Assembly (NCBI GenBank): GCA_963733845.1
Contig: CAVTEM010000012.1
Location: 186,001-250,000 of the forward strand
Length of the DNA: 64,000 bases
DNA from: DATFQE01 sp963733845
Lineage (GTDB): Bacteria; Actinomycetota; Thermoleophilia; Gaiellales; Gaiellaceae
Reading direction: 5' to 3'
In this document: one piece after another, positions 27,901 through 35,962 of the stretch
Numbering within the stretch: the stretch's first letter is position 1
Layout of the letters: every line of letters begins with the position of its first letter
The notes under the pieces: generated by a model
What the model was told of the DNA's origin: nothing
Seen by the model: the letters and a program-made list of their open reading frames with translations, nothing else
Databases searched by the model: none
Program-made: the position numbers and the translations under genes

Positions 27901-29591
27901 TCCGGTACAGCCCTGACGGCTCGGTGATCGCGGCCGGAGGGTTCGAAGACAACCACGTCACGTTGTGGGATGCCGCAACCGGTCGCGTGATCTCCGCGCC
28001 GATCGAGACGAATCCGCCGCAGCTCGGCGGCGCGCAGGCGCTCTCCTTCAGCCCCGATTCGAAGCGGATAGCGGCACCCGGGGCAACGGGAGAGGTAGGG
28101 ATCTGGGCCGTCGCCACGGGTCGCCGGGTCGGGCGGCCGCTCGTGATCGGCGACGCGGCCGTGGTCGACGCGATCTTCGCCGACGGCGGCCGAACGGTGA
28201 TCGCGAGCGACGAGTCGGGCTCGGTCTCCATCGTCGACGCTGCAACGGGCCGACCGCTCCGCCGGCCGCTGTCGGTGGGCGACGGGCCTGCCGCCGCGCT
28301 GGATCTCAGTCCCGATGGGCGACTGCTGGCCGCGGCAACGTTCGCGGGCTCGGTGTTCGTGTGGGACGCGAAGACCGGCGAGCCGTTCGGCTCAGCGCTC
28401 ACGGCCGGCACCAGCCCGGTCAACGACGTCGTGTTCAGCCCTGACGGGCAAACCCTGGTGAGCTCGCACCTGAGATCCGCGGTCGTCTGGAACATGAACG
28501 GAGACCAGGCGATCGGAGCGCCGCTGGGCGGTCCGAAAGAGCTCTCCACAGACGTGTCTTTCAGCGCCGACGGCAGGCGACTCGCCGTGGGGCGTTTCGA
28601 CGGCAGCACGATCGTCTACGACACGAGCACCCGACAACCGGCGTTCCGGATCGAGGGAGATTCGGTGGTCAGTTCAGTCGCCTTCCACCCCGATGGGAAC
28701 CTCATCGCCGTCGCCACGATCGACGGAAAAGTGCGGTTGGTCGATCCGAGGAGCGGGACCGTCGCCCGCTCTCTTTTCCACGAGCGTGGCTCGGCGGTCT
28801 GGCAGCTCGCCTTCAGTCCCGACGGACGGCTGCTCGCGGTCGCCGTCGACCCGAATGGCGTAGAGAAGTACTACGACCAGCTACAGCAGGGCAGGGTCGA
28901 GCTCTGGGACGTGGGCTCCCGGAGTCGCGTGGGACGACAGATCGTGCCGGGCGGCGGATCGGTGCTCTCAGTGGCGTTCAGCCGGGACGGCACGTTGCTG
29001 GCGACCGGCAGCCACGGTCGCCTCGACCTCTGGGACGTGGCGACCCAGACCCGCCGCGGCAAGCCCATGAAGGTCGCGGACGATGGTGTTCTGGGCGTCG
29101 CGTTCGACCCGAGCGGCCGGCTCGTCGCCGGCGGTGGAGCGACCGGACCCGTGCGGGTCTGGCGCGTGGCCGATCAGCGGCCGGCGTTTCCGCCCCTCTC
29201 GGGCCACACGGGCTACGTCACCGGGGCGGCCTTCGAGCCGGGCGGCTCGTTCCTTGCGACCTCGAGCGCTGTCGGCGGAACGAGGTTGTGGGACCCGGCG
29301 ACCGGTCTCGGCTACGGCGACGAGCTGGTCGGAGGCGCGATCCCAGACTCTCTCGCGCCGTCCATCGACGTCCCGTTCCTCGGGCTGCGGAACGCGTTCA
29401 GCCCCGACGGCAAGCTGCTGGCCGTCGCCGGAGTCAACGAGCTCGGCATGTTGTGGCAGGTCGACCCTGCGGTCTGGCGCCGGCGGGCGTGCGCGATCGT
29501 AGGCCGGAACCTGACCCGTGAGGAGTGGAATCTCTACCTGCCGGCGGGGACGCCCTATCGCGCGACGTGTTCGGAGTGGCCCACCGGCTGA
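24915..29591 (+). CDS. Ser/Thr kinase-cyclase-like-STAND NTPase-WD40 multidomain protein
   Basis: 1558 residues. Protein kinase domain 1-260: Gly loop GKGGEGEV, Lys39 in VALKV, HGDVKPANV near 133, DFG near 153, APEIAAG. Residues about 265-400 resemble a degenerate class III cyclase (VTLVQADVSGI, RLLKLAAPGQVVID) without catalytic metal Asp pair. STAND NTPase about 410-790 with Walker A GASGSGKSS near 449 and Walker B LLVVDQLEE near 499. One membrane helix about 812-836. WD40 repeats about 890-1540 (many FSPDGRLLA...LWD units), predicted outside the membrane. All kinase catalytic residues are present. Coupled to the FHA gene upstream. Confidence 0.92.
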   Translation: MKTELLRGRYEPLEVAGKGGEGEVIRALDHLHGRQVALKVRPVADEISRSHLLSEARVLLSLSPHPGLPLVREDFFVDDKYVIAMDWIDGTDLAAVLDAEGRPGLDPALAIGYLEQAAEALEHLHNHDPPVVHGDVKPANVILTASGRIVLVDFGLSSTPTDDPRRAGTPGYAAPEIAAGARPTAAADLYSFAATTLALLTGEPPYGRELRWGAIELERIQALERIVRPNLATDPARRDASAVAFVARLQRWWGAALPRGTVTLVQADVSGIPPRNAEDSVNEVARTHGGHCISPVDDATLLVAFASARDGFDAVRDLAGRLNARVAAATGEANPRTGSYRGEVASTAARLLKLAAPGQVVIDRLTVEAVGGRLPPEVGLAELPETANGDRAWVLVAPGLVLPPRADACPYRGLMPFQPEDRDLYFGREDVVSTTVGQLLAGGFMAVVGASGSGKSSLVRAGLIPAFRRVRQGSVAVMTPGSDPEAELGRSVGRRPPSLLVVDQLEEAFTLCPDEAGRGRFFDALIDLYEAGATSIVVALRADFYGRCAEHPRLAAALSAHQCLLGPMQTDELRRAIEGPAGGAGLRLETGLSDAMLADVEGEPGALPLLSHALYESWARRDGRVLTRAGYVAAGGVRGAIAHTAEEVFLGCSRQDQVLMRGMLLRLTELGEATEDTRRRVPLAELLPDGDAGEGTAGVIERMTAARLLVVGDDSAEIAHEALIREWPRLRGWLAEDREGLRLLRHITAAARSWDETGRDDADLYRGPRLAAAFELVGDEPQLSPVEREFLEASRDARDRELRSARRRARRLRVLLAIVAAALVAAVVAGALAVAQRGSARRSSVVAQAGRLAAQSREAAGKHPDLALLLALEAGRLDDSIDSRGALLGALQHGSRIRAWLRGFDSPANASAFSPDGRLLATVTLGGTRLWDTATWRPVGPPLRSSQGGWEGVDFDPHGRTLAIAGGKGRVELWDVESRRQLRELVSPRAAPLATVRYSPDGSVIAAGGFEDNHVTLWDAATGRVISAPIETNPPQLGGAQALSFSPDSKRIAAPGATGEVGIWAVATGRRVGRPLVIGDAAVVDAIFADGGRTVIASDESGSVSIVDAATGRPLRRPLSVGDGPAAALDLSPDGRLLAAATFAGSVFVWDAKTGEPFGSALTAGTSPVNDVVFSPDGQTLVSSHLRSAVVWNMNGDQAIGAPLGGPKELSTDVSFSADGRRLAVGRFDGSTIVYDTSTRQPAFRIEGDSVVSSVAFHPDGNLIAVATIDGKVRLVDPRSGTVARSLFHERGSAVWQLAFSPDGRLLAVAVDPNGVEKYYDQLQQGRVELWDVGSRSRVGRQIVPGGGSVLSVAFSRDGTLLATGSHGRLDLWDVATQTRRGKPMKVADDGVLGVAFDPSGRLVAGGGATGPVRVWRVADQRPAFPPLSGHTGYVTGAAFEPGGSFLATSSAVGGTRLWDPATGLGYGDELVGGAIPDSLAPSIDVPFLGLRNAFSPDGKLLAVAGVNELGMLWQVDPAVWRRRACAIVGRNLTREEWNLYLPAGTPYRATCSEWPTG

Positions 29592-29746
29592 AGCGGTCGT
29601 TCGGCGGCGCGACCCTTGCCGTTCGGTCAGAAAGTGTTCCCTTTGCGCAACCAACGTCGGTCGGCCGGGGGCATCGTGCCGCGCGCTCTCAGACCAGCAC
29701 CCTTGGTGCGTACTTCGTTGTGCGTGCCCCTCAGAAAGGAGTGCCC

Positions 29747-30241
29747 ATGCGACGCGGAGTTCTACTTCTCTCGACCGTCTTCATTGCACTCGCGGTTGCG
29801 CCCGCAGCAATCGCCGACAAGCCGACGCGGGAGATCGTCACGGGCCCAGACGACGTCGTCTTCACCGGCCAGTGCGGCTTTCCAGTCCTCGCCCACATCG
29901 AAGGTGTCGAGATCCACACCACCTTCACCGACAAGCAGGGCAACGTCGTCAAGCTGCTCGGGGTCTTCCCCGGCAACACGTTGACCTTGACCAACCTCGA
30001 TACAGACAAGTCGGTCACCCTTCCCGCCACCGGGGCCTTCCACGCGCGGCTCGAGCGCGACGGCTCGACCACCTTCCTGGTGACGGGTACCGGGCCTTGG
30101 ATCACCAACCCCATAACAGGAGAGCCGGGGATCTGGTACCAGCGCGGCCGAGTAAGCGCCACGTTCGACGCGGAAGGAAACCTGATGTCGATCGTCTCCA
30201 CGGGAAGCCTGGTCGATCTCTGCGCCCAGCTCGCTTCCTAG
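29747..30241 (+). CDS. Secreted protein of unknown function
   Basis: 164 residues from ATG 29747 with AAAGGAG upstream. Signal peptide LLLSTVFIALAVAPAAIADK, then a beta-rich mature domain (DDVVFTGQCGFPVLAHIEG, TLTLTNLDTDKSVTLPATG, GIWYQRGRVSATFD). Two cysteines (GQCGF, DLCAQ) may form a disulfide. It resembles a widespread family of small actinobacterial secreted proteins with no known role. Probably independent of the kinase gene 155 bases upstream. Confidence 0.8.
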   Translation: MRRGVLLLSTVFIALAVAPAAIADKPTREIVTGPDDVVFTGQCGFPVLAHIEGVEIHTTFTDKQGNVVKLLGVFPGNTLTLTNLDTDKSVTLPATGAFHARLERDGSTTFLVTGTGPWITNPITGEPGIWYQRGRVSATFDAEGNLMSIVSTGSLVDLCAQLAS

Positions 30242-30254
30242 CCGCTCATGAGAC

Positions 30255-30288
30255 GGGGGCGGACCGGCCTCTAAGGCGGTTTGCCCCC
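30255..30288 (+). terminator. Imperfect hairpin after secreted-protein gene
   Basis: GGGGGC...CCG pairs with CGG...GCCCCC across an internal loop, 14 bases after the stop at 30241. No T run follows. Confidence 0.4.
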
Positions 30289-30337
30289 CGGCATCCCATC
30301 TCCTCTCCCCTAACGTGTATCCCCTCTCGTGTCTGCC

Positions 30338-30673
30338 ATGGACGAGTACCTGGAGACGCTGCCGCCGGCGCAGAAGGACGCGCTCGCGCGCGTGCGTGCG
30401 GCTGTCGCCGACCTGGCGCCCGAAGCCGAGGAGGGCACGAGCTACGGCGTGCCCGCCTTCATCTACGCCGGCAAGCCGCTGCTCGGGTTCAGCGCCGCGA
30501 AGGGACACCTGAGCATCTTCCCCTTCAGCCCCGCGGCGATCGAAGCCGTCAAGGATCGTCTCGAGGGCTTCGATCTCGCCAAGGGAACGATTCGCTTCTC
30601 GCCCGAGCGTCCGGTACCGGACGACGTCCTGGCCGACCTCGTCCGCGCTCGGAGACAGGAGATCAGCTCGTAG
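30338..30673 (+). CDS. DUF1801 (YdhG-like) protein
   Basis: 111 residues, ATG 30338 preferred over GTG 30329. Family features: MDEYLETLPPAQKDALARVRAAV, EGTSYGVPAFIYAGKPLLGFSAAKGHLSIFPF and a final KGTIRFSPERPVPDDVLADLVRAR. The fold is that of YdhG/frataxin-like proteins; function is unproven. Overlaps the end of the converging hydrolase gene by 11 bases. Confidence 0.88.
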   Translation: MDEYLETLPPAQKDALARVRAAVADLAPEAEEGTSYGVPAFIYAGKPLLGFSAAKGHLSIFPFSPAAIEAVKDRLEGFDLAKGTIRFSPERPVPDDVLADLVRARRQEISS

Positions 30674-31535
30674 CGAAGGAGCGGCCGGCCTCAGTTTCTG
30701 GAATCTTCTCCCGAGCTGTCCCGACCCCTTGGCGGGCGAAGAACGAGGCCAGGGCCTCGGCCAGCCCCCGCGGGTTCTCCAGGTGCAACAGGTGCGTCGC
30801 AGCCGGGAGCTCGAACGACGCGACGTTCGGAAGCCAGGAGAGCAGCAGCTCCGTCCGCGGCAGGAAGGTCGGAACGGAGCGCTCCCCGACGACGGCGAGC
30901 GCCGGCTGCGTGACGCGCTTCGCCTCCGCTTCGGTGAACGTCCACGCCTGTAGGGCGGGCAGCTCCTGCGCGAAGAACGCGTCGGCGTCCGCGACCGCCT
31001 GGGCGAAGACGCCCGGCAGGCCTCGCTCGAGCGCGTCGCGGTACCCGGGGCCGAAGACGCCCTGGGCGAACGTGTCGACCGCGCCGGCCCTGTCGCCGTC
31101 GCGATAACGCTGAAGCGCAGGCGCCACGAACTCACGGACGAAGGCCGCCTGGTCGTCTGTCGGCGGGACCGGCCGGGCGGCCTCCAACAGGACGAGGGAC
31201 TGCACCGATTCCGGATGGTCGAGCGCCATTTGGAGGGCGATGTCCGCGCTCGAGGAATGGCCCACGACGTGTGCGCGCTCGATTCCGAGCCCGCCCAGCA
31301 GACGCGCACAGTGCGCGGCGTGCTCGGCCAGAGCAATCGGCCCTGGAACGCCGTCGCTCCCCGCGAAGCCCGCCCGGTGGTAGCGCAGCAGGGCGAAGCG
31401 GTCTGCCAGCGCCGGCTCGGCCAGCAAGGGCTGCGCCCACGAGGCGCAGAGGCCCCAGTGGATCAGGACGACGGGCTCGCCGGACCCGATCAGCTCGTAT
31501 TCGAGCTCGAGACCGTCGATCGCGACTCTCTCCAT
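30663..31535 (-). CDS. Alpha/beta-fold hydrolase
   Basis: 290 residues, ATG with a strong GGAGGTGGGAG site. Oxyanion segment PVVLIHWGLCASW, nucleophile elbow GHSSSA, catalytic Asp region LAVVGERSVPTF and His in ATHLLHLENP. Divergent from a TetR regulator with about 70 bases between, including an inverted repeat, so regulation by that TetR is likely. Substrate unknown. Confidence 0.9.
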   Translation of the reverse strand: MERVAIDGLELEYELIGSGEPVVLIHWGLCASWAQPLLAEPALADRFALLRYHRAGFAGSDGVPGPIALAEHAAHCARLLGGLGIERAHVVGHSSSADIALQMALDHPESVQSLVLLEAARPVPPTDDQAAFVREFVAPALQRYRDGDRAGAVDTFAQGVFGPGYRDALERGLPGVFAQAVADADAFFAQELPALQAWTFTEAEAKRVTQPALAVVGERSVPTFLPRTELLLSWLPNVASFELPAATHLLHLENPRGLAEALASFFARQGVGTAREKIPETEAGRSFATS

Positions 31536-31558
31536 CTCCCACCTCCAGGGTGTTCTAC

Positions 31559-31583
31559 TTCACTTGAGAAAGACTTTAGTGAA
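31559..31583. promoter_or_regulatory. Candidate TetR operator between hydrolase and tetR
   Basis: TTCACT and AGTGAA form an inverted repeat with a 13-base AT-rich centre inside the short divergent intergenic region. A related AGTG/GTAGTGGAAG sequence follows before the TetR start. Typical of TetR autoregulation at divergent genes, but assigned only by position and symmetry. Confidence 0.5.
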
Positions 31584-31604
31584 TTGAGTGATACTGTAGT
31601 GGAA

Positions 31605-32276
31605 GTGTCCGGAGAGGTCAAGCGCTCGCGCCGCAGGTACCACTCTCCGCTGCGGGCCGATCAGGCACGACAGACCAGGCGGCGCGTTCTCGACGCCGCC
31701 TTCGCGCTCTTCGCCGAGCGCGGCTACGCCGGGACCACGATCGCCGCGATCGCCGACCAGGCCGGCGTCTCCCCCGAGACGATCTACCTCACGGTCGGCG
31801 GCAAGCGCGAAGTCCTCGAGGCCGCGATCGAGCTGGCCATCAGCGGGGACGAGGAAGAGCCTGCACACCACGAGGGCGAGTTGTGGACCGAGGTCGCGGA
31901 GCTTCCCGCCGCTCGCGACCGCCTCGCGAAGATGGTCGAATACAGCTGCGCGATCCTGGGCCGGACGCGCCCGATCCACACCGTGATCCGCGGGGCTGCG
32001 GACAAGGAGACGTTCGCCGCGGAGCTCGGCAGCCGCTTGCTGCACGACCGGCTGACGGTGCAGACCGAGCGCATCGGCCGGCACCTCGGCGACGACCTGA
32101 GGAAAGGGCTGTCCCTCGCCGAGGCAGGTCAGCGCTATTGCGCGCTCGCGAGTCCCGACCTGTTCTACACGCTCACCGTCGAGTTCGGCTGGTCGGCCGA
32201 GCGGCACAGGACCTGGCTCACCGAGCTGCTCGTGAGCGAGCTTCTGGAAGCTCCTCGGTCTACGTCCGGGGGTTAG
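31605..32276 (+). CDS. TetR family transcriptional regulator
   Basis: 223 residues from GTG 31605 (GTG 31599 also possible). N-terminal helix-turn-helix: RRRVLDAAFALFAERGYAGTTIAAIADQAGVSPETIYLTVGGKREVLEAA in outline, the canonical TetR DNA-binding domain. The C-terminal ligand domain is unassigned. Divergent from the alpha/beta hydrolase at 31535 and probably its repressor. Confidence 0.9.
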   Translation: MSGEVKRSRRRYHSPLRADQARQTRRRVLDAAFALFAERGYAGTTIAAIADQAGVSPETIYLTVGGKREVLEAAIELAISGDEEEPAHHEGELWTEVAELPAARDRLAKMVEYSCAILGRTRPIHTVIRGAADKETFAAELGSRLLHDRLTVQTERIGRHLGDDLRKGLSLAEAGQRYCALASPDLFYTLTVEFGWSAERHRTWLTELLVSELLEAPRSTSGG

Positions 32277-32320
32277 CCTTCAAGCCGATGCCGAAGCAAC
32301 GGCCCGTCACCGTGCGGTGA

Positions 32321-32767
32321 CTGACGGTTCGAGTCGAACGCGAGCAGGTCTTTGCGACGACGGTCGACGAGGGTTTCCGACTGATCACCGACATGGAGGT
32401 GTGGCCTGCGTTCTGGCCACGCCTCGTGCGGGTCGAGCCGGGCTCGCGCTGGGGCACTCCGGGCGACCACGCATCCCTCGTCATGCGGCTCTTCGGTCGC
32501 GAGGTCACGCTCGAGATGACGCTCCGCGAGTTCGTTCCCTCCCGGTTCGTCGCGTACGACAGCGTCCAGGCGGGACTGCCCGACGTGCGCCACGAGCGCC
32601 ACTTCGCGTCTTCGGAGGCGGGCTTCGTCTACCGGATCGTGGTCGAGTACGAGACGCGGCCGGGTCTCCGCGGTCTCCTCGACAGGACCGTCGTTCGGCG
32701 GGCGACCGACGGTGCCGTCCGGCAGACGCTGGCGAACCTGCAGCCGGTGCTCGAGCGCGGCCCCTAG
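32321..32767 (+). CDS. SRPBCC (START-like) family protein, start unclear
   Basis: Homology-like sequence begins upstream of the first ATG (32393): TVRVEREQVFATTVDEGFRLITDMEVWPAFWPRL is a normal SRPBCC N terminus, but the only codon available before the in-frame TGA at 32318 is CTG 32321. Either a rare CTG start or a small indel is involved. The rest (GREVTLEMTLREFVPSRFVAYDS, ERHFASSEAGFVYRIVVEYE) fits the hydrophobic-pocket fold. About 148 residues. Ligand unknown. Confidence 0.7.
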   Translation: MTVRVEREQVFATTVDEGFRLITDMEVWPAFWPRLVRVEPGSRWGTPGDHASLVMRLFGREVTLEMTLREFVPSRFVAYDSVQAGLPDVRHERHFASSEAGFVYRIVVEYETRPGLRGLLDRTVVRRATDGAVRQTLANLQPVLERGP

Positions 32768-32824
32768 AACGAGGCGCCCTCCGGCGGCGAACCCTAGCCG
32801 GGCGAACCCCTATGATCGGCCGTC

Positions 32825-33304
32825 GTGAGCTTCGACGACTGGCTGCTCGCACTCCATGTCCTGAGCGCGTTCTCGTTCGTCGCCGGGATCGTGCTCTTCT
32901 GGGCGCTGATCGTCGCGGTGCGCCGAACGGACACCGCCGAGGGCACGCTGCGCATGCAGCCTGTTGCGAAGGTGGGCAACGCAACGGTCGGAATCGGCAT
33001 GGGCGGCACGATCGTCTTCGGAGTCTGGCTGGCCTTCTCCGTCGGCGGCTACGACATCTGGGATCCGTGGATCCTTGCCGCGCTCGTCCTCTGGTTCGTC
33101 GGAGCCGCCGTCGGACGGCAGACGGGCGAGGCCTTCATGGCCGGCCCGAGGAAGGCGATGGAGCTGCGCGAGGCAGGCCGCCTGGAGCCCGACGCCGAGC
33201 TACTCGCGATCAACCGCACCCCGCAAGGTGTGCTCCTCCACGCCGCCAGCTCGCTGATCGTGCTCCTGATCCTCATGGACATGATCTGGAAGCCGGGCGC
33301 ATGA
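32825..33304 (+). CDS. Multi-pass membrane protein (DUF2269-like)
   Basis: 159 residues, GTG start. Four hydrophobic segments: WLLALHVLSAFSFVAGIVLFWALIV, GIGMGGTIVFGVWLAF, WILAALVLWFVGAAV and LLHAASSLIVLLILMDMIW. LALHVLSAFSFVAG resembles the first helix of DUF2269-type proteins. It overlaps the next membrane-protein gene by ATGA and the two share helix patterns, so they may form a complex. Function unknown. Confidence 0.75.
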   Translation: MSFDDWLLALHVLSAFSFVAGIVLFWALIVAVRRTDTAEGTLRMQPVAKVGNATVGIGMGGTIVFGVWLAFSVGGYDIWDPWILAALVLWFVGAAVGRQTGEAFMAGPRKAMELREAGRLEPDAELLAINRTPQGVLLHAASSLIVLLILMDMIWKPGA

Positions 33305-33769
33305 GCACGGTGCTGGCAGTCGTGCGGCCGGACGAGGTGGAACCTGCCGCTGTTCGTGCACGTCCTCGGCGCAATGATCGTCGTCGGCGGCCTGGTCGCC
33401 GGGACGAGCGCACTCGCCTTCGCGCGTCGCGACACGGCCATGCTGCGCCTCGGCTATTGGTCCCTACTGGCGGTGACGCTGCCGGGCTGGATCATGATGC
33501 GGGTCGGCGCCCAGTGGATCTACTCCGAGGAGGGCTTGGAGGACTTCTACGAGACCGTCGACGAGCCGACCTGGCTCGGGATCGGCTGGATCGTCGGCGA
33601 CCTGGGCGGGCTCGTCCTGCTCCTGTCGCTGATCGTGGGCGGGATCGGCGTCTACCGGCTTCGCTCGGGCAAGGGCGTCGGCCTGCTCAAGGTCACGCTC
33701 GCGCTCTCGTTGCTGCTGCTCGCCGCGTGCCTGATCGCCGCCTGGGCGATGTCCGGGAAACCCGACTAG
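33301..33769 (+). CDS. Multi-pass membrane protein, partner of preceding gene, one frame break
   Basis: From ATG 33301 the frame reads MSTVLAVVRPDE and then must lose one base at 33337 to give WNLPLFVHVLGAMIVVGGLVAGTSALAF and four helices to the stop. The length (469 nt) is one over a multiple of 3, as expected for one extra base. HVLGAMIVVGG matches the first helix of the neighbouring family. The start overlaps the upstream stop (ATGA) and the stop overlaps that of the converging DUF4177 gene (CTAG). Confidence 0.75.
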
Positions 33770-33984
33770 ACCGCGGCGTAGCTCTCAGCTGGACGCGTCG
33801 ACTCCGATTCGCTCGTGTCGGTCGGCTGCAACTCGCGCATCAGGATGATGGCGGCCGGCGGCGCAATCAGCGCCTGCTTCTTCGTCGTGACGCCGACGAC
33901 CTTCCACCCTTCTGCGCCGAGCTTGTTGAGCTCGTCCTCGACTTGCTTACGGGTGTCGATGACCCTGTACTCGTAGCGCCTCAT
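33766..33984 (-). CDS. DUF4177 family small protein
   Basis: 72 residues, ATG 33984 with GAGGAGGTAG upstream. YEYRVIDTRKQVEDELNKLGAEGWKVVGV is the DUF4177 signature; a hydrophobic PPAAIILMREL strand follows. Overlaps the stop of the upstream small membrane protein (ATGA). Role unknown. Confidence 0.8.
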   Translation of the reverse strand: MRRYEYRVIDTRKQVEDELNKLGAEGWKVVGVTTKKQALIAPPAAIILMRELQPTDTSESESTRPAESYAAV

Positions 33985-34190
33985 CGAGCTACCTCCTCGT
34001 TTCCGACCGTCGACTGATCTCTCGCTCGGTCGCAGGTCGGTCGCCGATCCGGGACGTGCTGGCGGCTGAGGTCCAGCGCGGCGGCGAGGATCAACGTCCC
34101 GGCCCACCAGTTCACGGGGTCGAAGAGCAACGGCTCCTGGTCGCCCCAGTTGTTCGCGACGAGCCAGACGACGAACCAGACCAGTGTCAA
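33981..34190 (-). CDS. Small membrane protein upstream of DUF4177
   Basis: 69 residues, TTG start at 34190 with TAGGAGG nine bases upstream. Two short hydrophobic segments (LVWFVVWLVANNW and WWAGTLILAAALDL) followed by a basic tail. Stop overlaps the DUF4177 start, so they form a two-gene operon. A copy of the 16-base shared motif lies 54-69 bases upstream of its start. Confidence 0.65.
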   Translation of the reverse strand: MTLVWFVVWLVANNWGDQEPLLFDPVNWWAGTLILAAALDLSRQHVPDRRPTCDRARDQSTVGNEEVAR

Positions 34191-34243
34191 CGGTGTTTCC
34201 TCCTACTCGACTTCCACGCTAGAGCCGCCCCCGCGCCGCGACA

Positions 34244-34259
34244 TCCGTAGTTGACCGTA
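34244..34259 (+). promoter_or_regulatory. Shared 16-base motif, copy 1
   Basis: TCCGTAGTTGACCGTA, matching the pattern TNSGTRGTTNNCCGYA shared with sites at 45422, 46166 and 49596. It lies 54 bases upstream of the TTG start at 34190 and 87 bases before the GTG at 34346. No known regulator box recognised. Confidence 0.5.
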
Positions 34260-34345
34260 AGCAGATCGGGCCTTCCCGCCGATGGGGAGTCTGTGGCGCG
34301 CGAATTTCATACTTCTCTCACGAAAGCGGGCTACCCTGCGGACCA

Positions 34346-35038
34346 GTGCCGAACCGTCCCTCGCCAATGAGCGGAACGGCCGGGTCGGCAGCTGCCCCAC
34401 TCCTCGTGGCACATCGCGCCGGTAACCGGCTCGACCTGCTGCGCGCCTCCGAGGAGGCGGGCCACGCATTCGTCGAGGCCGACGTCAACCTCTTTCGCGG
34501 ACGCCTCGACGTCCGGCACCTGAAGACCGTCGGACCGCTGCCCCTGTTCTGGGATCGCTGGCAGGTCGCCGCTCCGTGGCGGCGCCATCTCCAGCTCGGT
34601 GAGCTGCTCGCGGCCGCTGCTCCGACGACCGAGTTGATGATCGACCTGAAGGGTCGACAGCTCCGCCTCGCGGAGCGCGTCGCCGAGGAGATCGAGCCAT
34701 ATCTCGGGAGCCGGCGGCTGACCATCGCAGCACGCTGTTGGCCGCTGCTCGAGCAGTTCGAGGGGCTGCCGGTCCGCCGCCTGCACTCGGTCGGCACGGC
34801 GAGGCAGCTGCGCGAGCTCGTGCGCGCGAGCGCTGGAAGCCGCCTCGACGGCGTCACGATCCACGAGCGCTTGCTCGACCTCGCGGCCGTCGCGGAGCTG
34901 CGCCGGATCGCGGGCGTCGTGATGACGTGGCCCGTGAACGACGCCGAGCGCGCGTCCGAGCTGCTGCGCCTTGGGGTCGACGGGCTGATCAGCGACCGGC
35001 CCGAGGCGCTCTCCGGCGTCGCAGGAGGGATCGCGTGA
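34346..35038 (+). CDS. Glycerophosphodiester phosphodiesterase-like protein
   Basis: About 230 residues from GTG 34346, or 223 from ATG 34367. TIM-barrel GDPD pattern: LLVAHRAGNRLDLL, EADVNLFRGRLDVRHLK, TELMIDLKG and a late VMTWPVNDAERASELLRLGVDGLISDRPE. The substrate His (AHRAG) and the Glu/Asp pair (EADV) are present. It overlaps the following flippase-like gene by GTGA. Probably acts on glycerophosphodiesters or related headgroups; specificity not visible. Confidence 0.85.
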   Translation: MPNRPSPMSGTAGSAAAPLLVAHRAGNRLDLLRASEEAGHAFVEADVNLFRGRLDVRHLKTVGPLPLFWDRWQVAAPWRRHLQLGELLAAAAPTTELMIDLKGRQLRLAERVAEEIEPYLGSRRLTIAARCWPLLEQFEGLPVRRLHSVGTARQLRELVRASAGSRLDGVTIHERLLDLAAVAELRRIAGVVMTWPVNDAERASELLRLGVDGLISDRPEALSGVAGGIA

Positions 35039-35951
35039 CCGTTTTCGACCGCGGGCTCGAAGCCGTCGACGCCACCACGAGCCAGCTCGCCGAGCTGGAC
35101 GGACGCTTTCTCCTCATCGCGCTCGTGCTCCAGCTCTCGGGCCTCGCGCTACGCGCCCTCGTCTGGCGCAACGTTCTGGCAGCGGCGTACAGCGGCTGCC
35201 GGGTCCCGTTCGTGTCCGTGGCTGGAGCGTATGCGGCGGGTGCGGCGCTGAACTCCTTCATCCCCGCCCGCGGAGGCGAGCTCGTGAAGCTGGGGCTGGT
35301 CCGCTCGCGGATTCCCGACTCGAACCTCTCGACGATCGCGGCAACGCTGACCGTGGTCGTTCTGCTCGACTTCGTGCTCGGCGCAGCGCTCTTCGGCGGA
35401 CTCGTCGCGCCGGCGTCACCGACGTCCAGATCCCGTCGGTCGGCCCGTTGGTGCTGCTCGTCGTCCCGGTCGTCCTCGCGCTGGGCTTCGTCGCCTTCAG
35501 ACGCTGGCCCGGACGGGTACGGAGCCTGCTCGCCCATCTCGTACAGGGCGCCGCCGTCCTGCGCACGCCCGGGCGCTACCTCCGCACCATCGTTCCCTTC
35601 CAGCTCGCCGCCTGGTGCTGCCGTATCGGCGTGGCGTTCTTCGTGCTCGCGGCTTTCGGAATCGAGGCGGGGCTCGCGACGGCCGCGCTCCTCGTCGTCC
35701 TGAACGGGCTATCGACGGCGGTGCCGGTCCCCGGCGGTGTAGGGACGCAGCAGGTGCTCGCCGCCTACGCGCTGCGCGGCATCGCGCCTGTCGCCGGGGC
35801 GGTCTCGTTCTCGGTCGGTCTGCAGGTCGGGGTCATGACCGTGAACACACTCGTGGGGCTCACAGCGCTGATGCTGATGCTGCGCACGGCGCGACCGCTC
35901 GCCGCCGTCCGCTCGGGCGCCGTGATGGCGCGCTCGCTGCGCCAGGGCTAA
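35035..35951 (+). CDS. Lysylphosphatidylglycerol synthase-like membrane protein (UPF0104), one frame break
   Basis: N-terminal part VTVFDRGLEAVDAT with helices LLIALVLQLSGLALRALVWRNVLAAA and motif ALNSFIPARGGELVKLGLVRSRI, then a shift near 35411 into VQIPSVGPLVLLVVPVVLALGFVAF, RIGVAFFVLAAFGIEAGLATAALLVVLNGLSTAVPVPGGVGTQQ in outline and a final helix. The PARGGELVK and PVPGGVGTQQ motifs define the LPG synthase/flippase-type membrane family. The length (917 nt) fits one missing base. Coupled by GTGA to the GDPD gene, suggesting a shared lipid role. Confidence 0.82.
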
Positions 35952-35962
35952 AACGCCCGATA

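Noticed and set aside
32317..34017. 566-residue plus-strand frame
   Set aside because: It crosses four genes in a shifted frame and has no conserved content.
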